Shown here: piece by piece, positions 9,873 through 17,850 of the stretch
How positions within the stretch are numbered: the first letter of the stretch is position 1
Layout: the number at the start of each line of letters is the position of its first letter
Assembly: GCA_029834535.1 (NCBI GenBank)
Contig: JAQMWT010000529.1
Location: 1 to 64,000 of the forward strand
Length of the DNA stretch: 64,000 nt
Origin: Chrysophaeum taylorii
Lineage: Eukaryota > Sar > Pelagophyceae > Pelagomonadales > Pelagomonadaceae
Reading direction: 5' to 3'
Program-made: the position numbers and the translations under genes
The notes under the pieces: model-generated
What the model saw: the letters and a program-made list of their open reading frames with translations, nothing else
Told to the model about the DNA's origin: nothing
The model's database searches: none

Positions 9873-10066
9873 AGCACCCTTCCTCGGCGGCCTTTTGGCT
9901 AAGATCAAGCGTAGTATCTGTTCTTATCAGCTTAACAAACGTTGATATCTATGGCACAGTGCCATAGGTATGGTTAACCGAAGTTGTGCGCCTCGCATTC
10001 ACCGCGGCGCGTGCGCCCGGCAGGTGTGCTCGGTCTTGCGCTACCGCCGAGCGATGCCGGCCTAAC
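9873..10066 (+). ncRNA. U2: U2 spliceosomal snRNA
   Basis: The 5' third matches the near-universal U2 sequence: CGGCCTTTTGGCTAAGATCA (stem I and following), then GTAGTATCTGTTCTTATCAG. The branch-point-recognition hexamer GTAGTA is at 9911-9916. Next come a stem IIa (ATCAGC...GTTGAT) and a perfect IIb hairpin (CTATGGCAC/AGTGCCATAG). Near the 3' end is a hairpin (CCGGCA...TGCCGG) with an apical TTGCGCTACC loop like the U2B'' site TTGCAGTACC of other U2s. U2 pairs with the intron branch point in the spliceosome. A canonical Sm site (ATTTTTGG) is not visible, so it may be a divergent functional gene or a variant/pseudogene. Exact ends are estimates. Confidence 0.85.
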
Positions 10067-10265
10067 CACTCTCTATCCTCCTCCAATACCCACCACCAAA
10101 AAGTCGTCGTGAGGGTTTCAGCGTGCTGAAGAGCGAGGTGCACCACCACATATAGGGCATATATAGAACGGCGGGTGGAACACAGGCAGGACTGTGGATG
10201 GAGGCCGCCGCGCTCGGGCGGTCCGCGAACGTCGGGATGCTGCGAAAAAAAGGTGCGAGCGGACA

Positions 10266-10417
10266 GACAGTGTCGCAGCGGACGCTCGCGGCGCGTGCAG
10301 ACAGACAGTGTCGCAGCGGACGCTCGCGGCGCGCGCAGACAGACAGTGTCGCAGCGGACGCTCGCGGAGCGCGCAGAAAGACAGTGTCGCAGCGGACGCT
10401 CGCGGCGCGCGCTGCGG
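10266..10417. repeat. Four tandem copies of a 38-bp unit
   Basis: Units start at 10266, 10304, 10342 and 10380, each beginning GACAGTGTCGCAGCGGACGC and ending in a CGCGYGCAGA-like tail. The copies are almost identical, implying recent expansion. The period is not a multiple of three, so it is not a coding repeat. Confidence 0.9.
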
Positions 10418-10469
10418 ACGCTCGCGACTAGGCGGCGACATGACGGTGAACCCGTAGCTAACTAACTAA

Positions 10470-10820
10470 CTTCAGACCTCTCCCGAGCATGGGAGCCAGG
10501 CCGAACCGACAGGAGCCAGTCCGGAATCACGGGCCTGTAGACGAGGGGCGCCGAAAGGTGGGTCGGCGGAGAGTGATCATCAAGCTTGTCGCCATGCGAC
10601 GAGGAGACCGCGATGTGACTGACAACCAACTCGTCGATAACCTTCCGTCTGCGCCCCCCGGCCATACCCCGTCCCACTGCGAACGTTCCGGCTGCCAACC
10701 GGCCCGCCCGAGAGGCGAATAGGTGCCAACCTACGCCGGGAGGGCGGATGCCCTCGCAAGGCTCAGGATTCATGAGGCACCGTCCTCCATCGCAACCGTG
10801 CGGTCGGCGATCAGGGTAAG
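10470..10820 (-). repeat. R1 dispersed repeat, copy a (subfamily A)
   Basis: Starts after an AACT run with CTTCAGACCTCTCCCGAGCA and ends in the GGCACCGTCCTCCATCGCA region. On the minus strand it carries an open frame of about 100 codons that includes GWHLFASRAGRLAAGTF and KVIDELVVSHIAVSSSHGDK. The same frame is kept in copies at 46.7 and 57.4 kb and partly at 39.0 kb. No known transposon hallmark was seen. Confidence 0.8.
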
Positions 10821-10865
10821 GGGTGTGACCCCGTAGCCAAAAGGGTAAACGTTGAACAGTTGACG

Positions 10866-13031
10866 ATGGGAGAGTCAGGTGCAACGACGACGGAAAGGTT
10901 AATCTCGGAGCTGGAGCGGAGGTGCGAGTGCCCCGCTTGCTTCGAGATCATGGAAAAGCCCGTCCACCTCCGGTGCTCGCACACTATGTGCGAAAGGTGC
11001 ATCAGGAATTTCGTCAAGCTCGATGGACGGCGAATCTTCTTCGAATGCCACGAGTGCAGGCGGCAGAACGAGGTCGAGTGGAAGGAAGGTGCGCAGGAAC
11101 AGCTGATCGAGGCGGCCATGGTCCGACACGAGACCCGAGAACTTCGGCAAGTGCTGCGAAAATCGGGGACGAATGTCGCAAAGTCTCTGGGCAAAAAGAA
11201 GCTCGAGGAAGCGGCGGCTCGGGCAGAAGCCGAGTACGTTTTTGAGCACGACCGCGACGCGTGGCGCGAATTGTTCAAGTTCGAGCGGGCGTGCGTTCTC
11301 GAGAGCCTCCTCGAAAAGATCCGGGAACTCGCGGCGAGTAGACCCGCGGGCGAGGAGGAGCTCGCGTCTCGCAAATATCGCCACGCGTGTCTGCGGAACG
11401 CGGGGCGCAACGTCAAGCTCGACACCGTGATTGCGGTCGCGGAAGCGTGCTGCGGCGAGGTCGAGTCGGCGTCGGAGATCGTCAAGGGAGATTCGAAGAC
11501 GTTCTTTGTTCACTTCAAGGAAGAGGGCGCGGGTCCCAAGGCCGAAAAATCGCTCGATCGACCGCGCTTTCGACGATCGCCACTCGAGAAAGTCATGATC
11601 GAGCCCTGCAGGGCGGACGTCAACAAGGCCGTAGCTACGCTGCGCGTGATTAACCTGCCTCCCCTCGACCGGTACGACCTCGACGAAATGATCCGAGCCG
11701 CGTTCGATCCTGTTCGAGTTTGCGTGACCCCCCACGCCGTCGCCTACGTCGAGTTTGCTTCGGTCCAGAAGGCCAGACACGTGCTGGACACCAAGCAGGA
11801 CCTCGAGATGGATCACCACCACTTATTCTTGAGCTTCGCGTCCCCGCGGAAGACGCCAGAAGCCTTTGGTCCCGACAGCATTACCCGCTCGGAGGTCGCG
11901 GACTTCGAGGAACGGGGTCGCGTATTTGCCGACGCGGTCCGCGCCTACGCGGAGGACATTCTCCGCGAACACTACCAAAAGCTCGATGAGCCGTTACACG
12001 AGCGTTTGAATCTCGATGACTACAGAAAGGAAAACCCAGATATCGCGCGCGAGATTTTTGTGGAAGCTGAAAGAAAAGTCAACCTCGACGTCGCTGCCGC
12101 CGCAGCCCGTCGCGCCGCCAACCAGCAAGTCACCCCCGGCCGATCGCTTTCCCGCGACGGCTCGGTCTCCGAAGATGCGTCCTTTCGCGACTCGTCCTCC
12201 CGCGAACCCGAGCGTTTGGCGCACAGAGGTCGCGACCCTGCGGAAAATCACTACGGAGGTAGACGCCGCGTAGTAGCTTCTTCGAACAAGAAGGAGAGCC
12301 GTCGCGATATCGAACGCCGGCGACGCAATGATGATGACTCGGCATCACCATCACGCCATCGCTCGTCCAAGCGGCAACAACGCCGCGATGATGATGATGA
12401 TGATGAATCTTCACCGTTTCGCCATCGCCCGTCCAAGCAGCACCGCCGCGATGATGACTTGGCATCACCACCGCGCTCTCGCTCGTCCGCGCGCAAGCGC
12501 CGCGATGATGATAAGTCTTCTACAAAGCTGCGGCATCACTCATCCAAGCACCAGCAGCATCATCGCCGCGATGATGACTTGGTATCACGCAATCGCTCTT
12601 CCACGCTCCACAAGCGCCGCTATGATGATGATGATGAGTCTTCACAACCTCGCCATTACTCATCCAAGCAGCAGCAGCATCAGCGCCGCGATAATGACTT
12701 GGCATCACACAATCGCCCATCCACGCTCCACAAGCGCCGCTATGATGATGATGATGAGTCTTCACAGCCGCCTCGCCATCACTCATCCAGGCAGCAGCAG
12801 CATCAGCGCCGCAATAATGACTTGGCATCACACAATCGCTCATCCACCCACAAGCGCCGCGATGATGAGTCTTCACAGCCGCCTCGCCATCACTCGTCCA
12901 GGCAGCAGCAGCATCAGCGCCGCGATGATGACTTGGTATCCGGATCTCGCAGTCGCTCACCCGCGCACAAGCGCCGCGATGATGACTCGGCATCGCCATC
13001 ACACTATAAGCTGCAGCGCCGCGAAAAATAA
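10866..13031 (+). CDS. RING-finger and RRM protein with Ser/Arg/His-rich repetitive tail
   Basis: A 721-residue protein if begun at the first ATG (10866); the open frame reaches six bases further up only with a TTG. Residues 22-64 form a C3HC4 RING finger (CPAC, C-S-H, CERC, CHEC), the signature of many ubiquitin E3 ligases. A charged helical region follows. Residues about 257-327 look like a divergent RRM (LRVINLP as RNP2, VAYVEFAS in the RNP1 position). From about residue 420 on the chain is low-complexity, with repeated RHRSSK, RRDDD and HHSS elements encoded by ~120-bp DNA repeats. RING plus RRM recalls CNOT4-type proteins that link ubiquitination to mRNA metabolism, and the RS-like tail suits a nuclear speckle protein; both are inference. 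The next gene lies 180 bp downstream on the same strand. Confidence 0.8.
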   Translation: MGESGATTTERLISELERRCECPACFEIMEKPVHLRCSHTMCERCIRNFVKLDGRRIFFECHECRRQNEVEWKEGAQEQLIEAAMVRHETRELRQVLRKSGTNVAKSLGKKKLEEAAARAEAEYVFEHDRDAWRELFKFERACVLESLLEKIRELAASRPAGEEELASRKYRHACLRNAGRNVKLDTVIAVAEACCGEVESASEIVKGDSKTFFVHFKEEGAGPKAEKSLDRPRFRRSPLEKVMIEPCRADVNKAVATLRVINLPPLDRYDLDEMIRAAFDPVRVCVTPHAVAYVEFASVQKARHVLDTKQDLEMDHHHLFLSFASPRKTPEAFGPDSITRSEVADFEERGRVFADAVRAYAEDILREHYQKLDEPLHERLNLDDYRKENPDIAREIFVEAERKVNLDVAAAAARRAANQQVTPGRSLSRDGSVSEDASFRDSSSREPERLAHRGRDPAENHYGGRRRVVASSNKKESRRDIERRRRNDDDSASPSRHRSSKRQQRRDDDDDDESSPFRHRPSKQHRRDDDLASPPRSRSSARKRRDDDKSSTKLRHHSSKHQQHHRRDDDLVSRNRSSTLHKRRYDDDDESSQPRHYSSKQQQHQRRDNDLASHNRPSTLHKRRYDDDDESSQPPRHHSSRQQQHQRRNNDLASHNRSSTHKRRDDESSQPPRHHSSRQQQHQRRDDDLVSGSRSRSPAHKRRDDDSASPSHYKLQRREK
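12563..12990 (+). repeat. Coding tandem repeats of ~120 bp in the RING/RRM gene
   Basis: Units beginning CGCCGCGATGATGACTTGG or a close variant recur near 12563, 12685, 12807 and 12919, with internal GATGAT runs. They preserve the frame and yield repeats rich in His, Gln, Arg, Asp and Ser. The array is probably length-variable between strains (inference). Confidence 0.75.
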
Positions 13032-13211
13032 CGCTGCTCTGGAGGCCGCCTCACTATCATCAAAGCCAAGTGGTTTTAGCGCTGCGACGACTCGGCATCG
13101 CCCAATATTTTATGGGTCTTCACAAAAGCAAATCCATCGTCACACCTGGTGGTGCCACGCGTGTACGTACTATCACTCCCCACCCCACCCACCCCGTTGT
13201 TGTATGTCAAA

Positions 13212-14420
13212 ATGCGAGGTGTATTGTTCATAATCATGATGATGATGCGCAGCAGCCGCGGCGGCGATACGAGCCTGTGCTCGCCGTGGGTCGCGGGCGT
13301 CGTAGAGGAGCGGTCGATGTTCTTGCCGGCAATCCCGCAAGCATCATCATCATCGTCATCATCATCATTCGACCCCGATGCCGAGACGCTCCGGAGTCGG
13401 TTGCGCGAGGTCGGGAGCAGGTGCCACAAGCCGTTTTACGCCGAGGGCGGGAACAACGCGTGGGGATCACACGTAAACAGCCTCGTGTTTCCCCTCGCGT
13501 ACGCGCTGTCGCGGAACCGCACGGCGTTGTCGCCGTCGCTTGGCGCGTACGCGAACGGGTCGTGCGCGACGTTCGCGTGTCTCTTCCGGCCGTTAGCGAG
13601 CGACGAGTGCGAAAAGAACCGGCGGCTCAGGGCGTGTCCCCCCAAGAAAAAGCTCTTTAGTTGCCCGCGGCGGCGGCGACTCCTGGCGAGCGGGTGCGAG
13701 GCGGAGGTGGAGTGCGCGGTACCGTCTTTGCGCGCCGCCGCGATGAAGAAGGGCGAGTTCTCGCACGCGGTCCGTGGCGCCGCGGCGCTGCCCGCGGCCT
13801 TCCAGCACCGCGGGCACTTTTGGTTCGTCTCGCAGCTGCTGCACTGGCTCCTGAGGCCGAACGAGCTGACGCGAGGCCTCGTGCGACGCCGCGCGGCCGA
13901 GATCGGCCTCGGCGCGGCGGTTCGCCGGCCGTTGATCGGCGTCCACGTGCGCCGCGGTGACTCGTGCCGGCCGACCCAGGAGAAGAAAAAGGCGCGAAGG
14001 TGTACGGGGTTCGACGACTACTGGCACCACGTCGTCGCTCTCAAGCACCGATACGCGGCGAAATCAGTCTTCTTGGCCACCGACGACGCCGAGGTCGCGA
14101 GCGCCGCGCGCAACGCGTCGACTCTCGAGTTTCCCGTGATCGTGAGTAGCTCCCACCCGGTCTCGTGGGATGCGGTGCTGGGGAAACAAGAATTCCTAGA
14201 CCGCACGAGGGTGCTTCGAGAGATCGTGACAGACATCGCCCTCTTAGCACGGTCGGACGCGTTCGTCGGCAAGTTTACGTCCAACGTAGATCGGATCGCG
14301 TACGCCCTCCTCGCCGCGCGGTCGAACTGCCTCAAGCCCTTCGTATCCCTCGACTCCCTGTGGTGCCACGACTGGTCGAATCCCGTCGGCCGGTCGATCT
14401 ACGGGACCTTTTTGTGTTAA
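13212..14420 (+). CDS. GT23-like alpha-fucosyltransferase (FUT8/NodZ superfamily)
   Basis: A 402-residue protein from the ATG at 13212; the longer open frame starts with GTG and is not preferred. The N-terminus has a short hydrophobic run (VLFIIMMMM) suitable as signal anchor of a Golgi type II enzyme, then a poly-Ser stem encoded by a CAT-type microsatellite. The catalytic half shows the three blocks of the GT23/GT65/GT68 fold: IGVHVRRGD (residues 242-250), VFLATDD (286-292) and FVGKFTSNVDRIAYAL (351-366), the last matching the FUT8 SQVCRVAYE-type block. Expected role: transfer of fucose from GDP-fucose to a glycan in the Golgi; the exact acceptor cannot be told. It ends 14 bp from the convergent minus-strand gene. 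Confidence 0.8.
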   Translation: MRGVLFIIMMMMRSSRGGDTSLCSPWVAGVVEERSMFLPAIPQASSSSSSSSFDPDAETLRSRLREVGSRCHKPFYAEGGNNAWGSHVNSLVFPLAYALSRNRTALSPSLGAYANGSCATFACLFRPLASDECEKNRRLRACPPKKKLFSCPRRRRLLASGCEAEVECAVPSLRAAAMKKGEFSHAVRGAAALPAAFQHRGHFWFVSQLLHWLLRPNELTRGLVRRRAAEIGLGAAVRRPLIGVHVRRGDSCRPTQEKKKARRCTGFDDYWHHVVALKHRYAAKSVFLATDDAEVASAARNASTLEFPVIVSSSHPVSWDAVLGKQEFLDRTRVLREIVTDIALLARSDAFVGKFTSNVDRIAYALLAARSNCLKPFVSLDSLWCHDWSNPVGRSIYGTFLC

Positions 14421-14434
14421 CAAATAGATTATTA

Positions 14435-14800
14435 TCACTTGAGCATCGCTCGCAGCGCCGCGCGCTCTTCGTCGTTCCGCTTGTCGCGCTTCGCGAGCTC
14501 CTCCTTGCTGAGGCCGTAGCGCGGGTCGATCATCTTGGTGTATTGTTCCTTGCAATTTTCGGGCCGCGTCGGGGTGCAGAGGTTGGCCTTGACGCGGTAC
14601 TTCTCGGCGTTCTTCGCGGCCTCCTCGAGGGACACGCCGCTGGCCCGAGCCGCCGCCGACGGCAAGGTTGTAACCACGCCCACCAGCGCGGCACGCCGCG
14701 AGACAGTGCTGCTGCTGCTAGGAGGCCGCAACGCCGCTGCCGTCAAGAAAAGAAGATGTATTATTACCTGGCAGCGCATCCTTTTCCTCTGACGTGTCAT
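14435..14800 (-). CDS. Small plastid-lumen-type protein with signal + twin-arginine presequence
   Basis: A 121-residue protein from the ATG at 14800 (an alternative ATG lies at 14779). The first 22 residues form a signal peptide (QVIIHLLFLTAAA). Next is a short Ser-rich stretch, then RR (35-36) followed by a hydrophobic segment (AALVGVVTTLPSAAARA). This tripartite layout is what secondary-plastid algae use to send proteins through the ER and plastid membranes and then by the Tat route into the thylakoid lumen. The mature part (about 68 residues) is charged, has a Cys pair (residues 75 and 83) and a DPRYGLSKEELAKRD block. I do not recognise the family; a photosystem-associated lumenal subunit is one possibility. 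It is convergent with the fucosyltransferase and co-directional with the RING-CH/Tubby gene. Confidence 0.7.
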   Translation of the reverse strand: MTRQRKRMRCQVIIHLLFLTAAALRPPSSSSTVSRRAALVGVVTTLPSAAARASGVSLEEAAKNAEKYRVKANLCTPTRPENCKEQYTKMIDPRYGLSKEELAKRDKRNDEERAALRAMLK

Positions 14801-14986
14801 CACGTGTGCTAAAAAGAAGAAGAAGACACGAAAAGGAAGCAGAACAGTACAGTATAATAATAATAGTGGAAAAAGTGTCGTCGTGCTTTTGCGACGAGAA
14901 CAAGGTTGTTGATTTTGCGACGAGAATTGGATTTTTCACGGATTGGACCCCCACCACCCCCGTCCACAACGAGCGTTGTCGTCGTC

Positions 14987-16165
14987 TCAGATGGTAGCGA
15001 TCTTGGTGGCAAAGGAGGAGACGGCGATGGCGAAGGCGTCGACGATGGAGAAGGGAGCCTTGACATCGAGGTGGAAAGAGTCGGAGGACCAGCGGCCGAA
15101 GAGGAGGAGGCAGCGGGCCTCCTCGTCTCCCGGGACGAGGTCAGCGTTGGCGTCGACGATCTGGAAATTGCGGACCGAGGCGAGACGAGCGCGGCCAAAA
15201 AAGTCGAGGCAAAAGCCGTGCAGGCGGGGGGAGTACTCGGGGGCCCGGGAGCGGAGTTTTGTCGCGCCGTCGTCGAGCTCGATGTGCATCGCGCGCGGCC
15301 TATTCGCGAAGCGGTTTGCCTCGTAGTCGATCGTACATCGTCGTTTGACGGGATCGGCGACCGTCCACCTCGTTCCGAGACAGTTCCGGGAAATGATTGC
15401 AGCGGGCTTTTCGTTGGGGTCGTCGGGGCGAGGGCCGAAGAGGATTTCAAACTTGGTAGCGAGGCGCGAGCTCCCGAGGACCTTTGGGGCGCGCGCGACC
15501 AGAAGCGGAAGATCTTGATACTCTTCGCCCTCGACGAAAAGAGAGAGTAGAAGCGGGGCTTCGGAGGGTGCTTGGCGCGGGGAAATCGCCCGCGGAGACA
15601 CGCGGGGATGCTTGTCGTGCACCTTGACGACGCACCGAATGACGCCGTCGGCGCCGCAGAGCGGTCGCGCGGCGAACGCGTGAGGACATTGCGCCAGAGC
15701 CGCGCGAGCGCGCGCGGCCAGTTCCAACGCCTTGGCAACCTTCTCTTCGAGGGGGGCGCGGCACAAGGGACACGTCACCCCCGCGGGGTCGTCGTGGCGC
15801 GCGGCCCGGCGGGCGCACGCCCCGACCCACGACCGCAGGCAAGCTTCGTGAACGCGCGCGGGAGCCTCCACCCGCGCCTGGCACCGGCACGGGAGCGACG
15901 CTGCCGCGGGGACCTTGAAAGGTAGGAGGTCGTCCTCGTCCTCCTCATCCTCGAAGGGCTCGAGGCAAATCACGCATGCCTCGCCAGCCTCTTTTTTGTT
16001 CCGACGCAATGGCGACCGTGCCTCTTCCGAAACGCGGAGCGCGTCCGCGAGGACGTCCGAGTACCGCAGGGTCTTGGGCGTGCAGGGGGTCTGCTGCGGC
16101 ACGAGCCGTCTCAGCTTGGGGCTCTGCGACATCTCCGGGAGCATGAACCCGATGCGATCCGCCAT
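14987..16165 (-). CDS. RING-CH (MARCH-type) and Tubby-domain fusion protein
   Basis: A 392-residue protein from ATG 16165. Residues 64-135 hold a C4HC3 RING-CH: C64-x2-C67, C93-x-C95, H106-x2-C109, C132-x2-C135, the spacing of MARCH-type E3 ubiquitin ligases. Residues about 235-392 match the C-terminal half of the Tubby beta-barrel: ISRNCLGTRW, then KLRSRAPEY, LDFFGRARLASVRNFQIV, LLLFGR, and the end block APFSIVDAFAIAVSSFATKI, which corresponds to the terminal AFAI-LSSF-KLA block of Tubby/TULP proteins. Tubby domains bind phosphoinositides; plant TLPs pair a Tubby domain with an F-box, so a RING in that place would give a direct E3. No transmembrane segments are evident, unlike most MARCH proteins. 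Role as a lipid-tethered ligase is inference. Confidence 0.85.
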   Translation of the reverse strand: MADRIGFMLPEMSQSPKLRRLVPQQTPCTPKTLRYSDVLADALRVSEEARSPLRRNKKEAGEACVICLEPFEDEEDEDDLLPFKVPAAASLPCRCQARVEAPARVHEACLRSWVGACARRAARHDDPAGVTCPLCRAPLEEKVAKALELAARARAALAQCPHAFAARPLCGADGVIRCVVKVHDKHPRVSPRAISPRQAPSEAPLLLSLFVEGEEYQDLPLLVARAPKVLGSSRLATKFEILFGPRPDDPNEKPAAIISRNCLGTRWTVADPVKRRCTIDYEANRFANRPRAMHIELDDGATKLRSRAPEYSPRLHGFCLDFFGRARLASVRNFQIVDANADLVPGDEEARCLLLFGRWSSDSFHLDVKAPFSIVDAFAIAVSSFATKIATI

Positions 16166-17359
16166 ATTATGATGCGAGAACTCAATACTTGTGTTTGAGA
16201 ATAAATACGTAGCGCAGCCCCGAAACGGAGGGGAATGAGCAGAATTTTTTTCCCACCTCTATCGTGGATAACCCTCTGGGTCGGGGATTCCTTTTTTCTG
16301 ATATTTACCCTTCTTGCTGGCCCTTTTGTTCACAAACAATAATAATTCGAACTTTTTAACGGGCATCTCACCAGATCAACGGCTGAGAGGACGACGTGTC
16401 GAGATCTTGGATGATGTCGAATGGTCGGGGACGCCTGGCGCGCCGCGGCAGATGCGTTGTCACCGGCGGCGCAGAGATCAACCTCGGAGTCGGTGAGGAG
16501 ACGCGCAGCGCGGTTTGATCAAACCTACCTCGTGAAGAGAGAGACGCGTAGGCGGGGTTGATGAGGGCCTGCCTTTGTCACCGTCCATTTCCGTGAGCTC
16601 ATCGGCGGTTGCCCGCAAGTCGGTCGGTCCGCATGCTGTCGACGTTTTCCAGCAAGACCTTGATGTGGTCGGTCGGTAACCCATTCTCCATTCCGCGCTT
16701 GTAGTACGCTCGACATACTTCCGCAACCTGATCAGATAAGGTCATCGCGCCGGCGACAGCGACCCAGTTAGTTAGTTCTAACGAACTAGTTCAGTCAGTA
16801 GAGGCGGGGGGCATCTATCTATATGAGGCGTTGGCCAATAGTTAACCGAGCGCCGTGGTGCCCGGGAATTATTGTTTAATCCCGAGGCGCTTTCCAGTCA
16901 CCATCAGACGAGGGCTTTTTTTTTTCGAGAATTGGGGGATCTTCCGTCGTCATGCTTCACGGTCGGTCTTGAGCGAGGAAGAATCCCGAGTCTCTTCGGT
17001 TTGAAGCTCGTGGGGTGTTGGTAGTGTTGTGTTACAGCAAGGAAGTGCCCCGCGGCACCCTCGAGATGTCGAGGGCGAGGTCGAAGCCGGGTAAGGCGCT
17101 CAGTCCTTTCCTGTCACAAGGCTGCGCCTTTGTTTGTTTTTTCTCTCGGCAACTGGAAGGTTGTGATTGGTAAAAGAGCAACCGCCACGTGGCTTTATAA
17201 AAAATACGTAAGTGTACATACAGGGGTAGAAAATAGAACTTGGATGATGGAAAGATGGGGTAAGGAAAGTGGTTGTAGGGTTACCACCATTGGCCTCCTC
17301 CTCGTCGTCGTCGTCGTCGTCGTATGGGTTTTATTGATGGTGGCGTCTTCTCCTCCACC
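16166..17359. other. Intergenic stretch between the RING-CH/Tubby gene and NOP10
   Basis: AT-richer near 16170-16350, then mixed. One short open frame (16599-16745, minus) is listed separately. The remaining sequence shows no convincing coding pattern. Confidence 0.5.
16599..16745 (-). CDS. Possible 48-residue open frame or exon
   Basis: ATG at 16745, reading MTLSDQVAEVCRAYYKRG and on to a stop at 16599. Composition is protein-like (mixed hydrophobic/charged, few low-complexity runs). It could be a small gene, a first exon or a gene remnant. No family recognised. Confidence 0.3.
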   Translation of the reverse strand: MTLSDQVAEVCRAYYKRGMENGLPTDHIKVLLENVDSMRTDRLAGNRR

Positions 17360-17665
17360 TCACATTTTCTCGGCGGGGCGCTGCGTGAGGAGGAGTCCAA
17401 ATCGCTTTTTGCAGGTGAGTCTCTGCGAGCTGAACTTGTCGTCGGGCGAGAAGCGCGCTGCGCGGAGGACGAATATATACAAGAGTATATACAAGAGTCA
17501 CGCACGCACCCGGGTGGGCGGAGACGGTGTGGTGGTCGTCGTGCTTCTGCGGCGGCGGCGGCGGCGGCGGCGGGAGCGTGAAAGATGACACCGCCGCAAG
17601 AAAGATCTTACCTTGAGCGTGTAGACGCGCTTGCCGTCCGCCGAAGTGTAGAAGAGGAGATACAT
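17360..17665 (-). CDS. NOP10: NOP10, H/ACA snoRNP subunit (three exons)
   Basis: Three exons on the minus strand: 17665-17612, 17546-17510 and 17457-17360, giving 62 residues. Exon 1 encodes DGKRVYTLK, exon 2 ends SAHP, and exon 3 reads RFSPDDKF followed by KKRFGLL. These are the blocks that define NOP10 (DGKRxYTLKK, [24 protein letters not shown]), at the family's usual length of about 60 residues. Introns are 65 bp (17547-17611) and 52 bp (17458-17509), both GT-AG, the second splitting a GCG codon. NOP10 is a core protein of H/ACA ribonucleoprotein, which makes pseudouridine in rRNA and snRNA in the nucleolus. It is divergently transcribed from the SpoVS-domain gene 185 bp away. Confidence 0.92.
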
Positions 17666-17850
17666 CAGTTCTTGTTCTTCTTAACCCTCGTTTTTTTGTG
17701 TGTCTTGTTCTTTTTCGCCAGAACGAAGGATGAATTAGTCCGTTGAAAAGTGGTTTCAAGCAACGGATACAAGGGAACGATCCTTCAGTAGTGCTTTTCT
17801 AGAAAGGCCACGTCAGGCGTGAAAAATCCAGCAGGTGAACCGTTATTCAT
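17666..17850. promoter_or_regulatory. Probable shared promoter region of NOP10 and the SpoVS-domain gene
   Basis: The 185 bp between two divergent start codons must hold both 5' untranslated regions and promoters. A T-rich run lies near 17690. No specific element is recognised. Confidence 0.4.

Noticed and set aside
10266-10417. Possible CRISPR-like array
   Set aside because: The 38-bp units abut with no spacers and the context is eukaryotic; it is a simple tandem repeat.
10899-11822. 307-codon minus frame opposite the RING/RRM gene
   Set aside because: The plus frame carries a complete RING finger and RRM-like text; the minus frame has none and is a mirror artefact.
13149-13211. Upstream extension of the fucosyltransferase frame
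   Set aside because: The extension begins with GTG, not ATG; the ATG at 13212 opens directly into a hydrophobic signal-anchor.
14750-14785. Possible 31-bp GT-AG intron near the start of the lumen-type protein gene
   Set aside because: Removing it would destroy the signal peptide and shift the frame; reading through gives a coherent targeting sequence.
14809-15738. 309-codon minus frame overlapping the RING-CH/Tubby gene
   Set aside because: Different frame of the same strand, Ser/Pro/Arg-rich, no motif; the Tubby blocks lie in the other frame.
17281-17580. Short frames with Arg or Val/Leu runs around the CGG and CGT repeats
   Set aside because: They are produced by microsatellites inside and beside the NOP10 introns.
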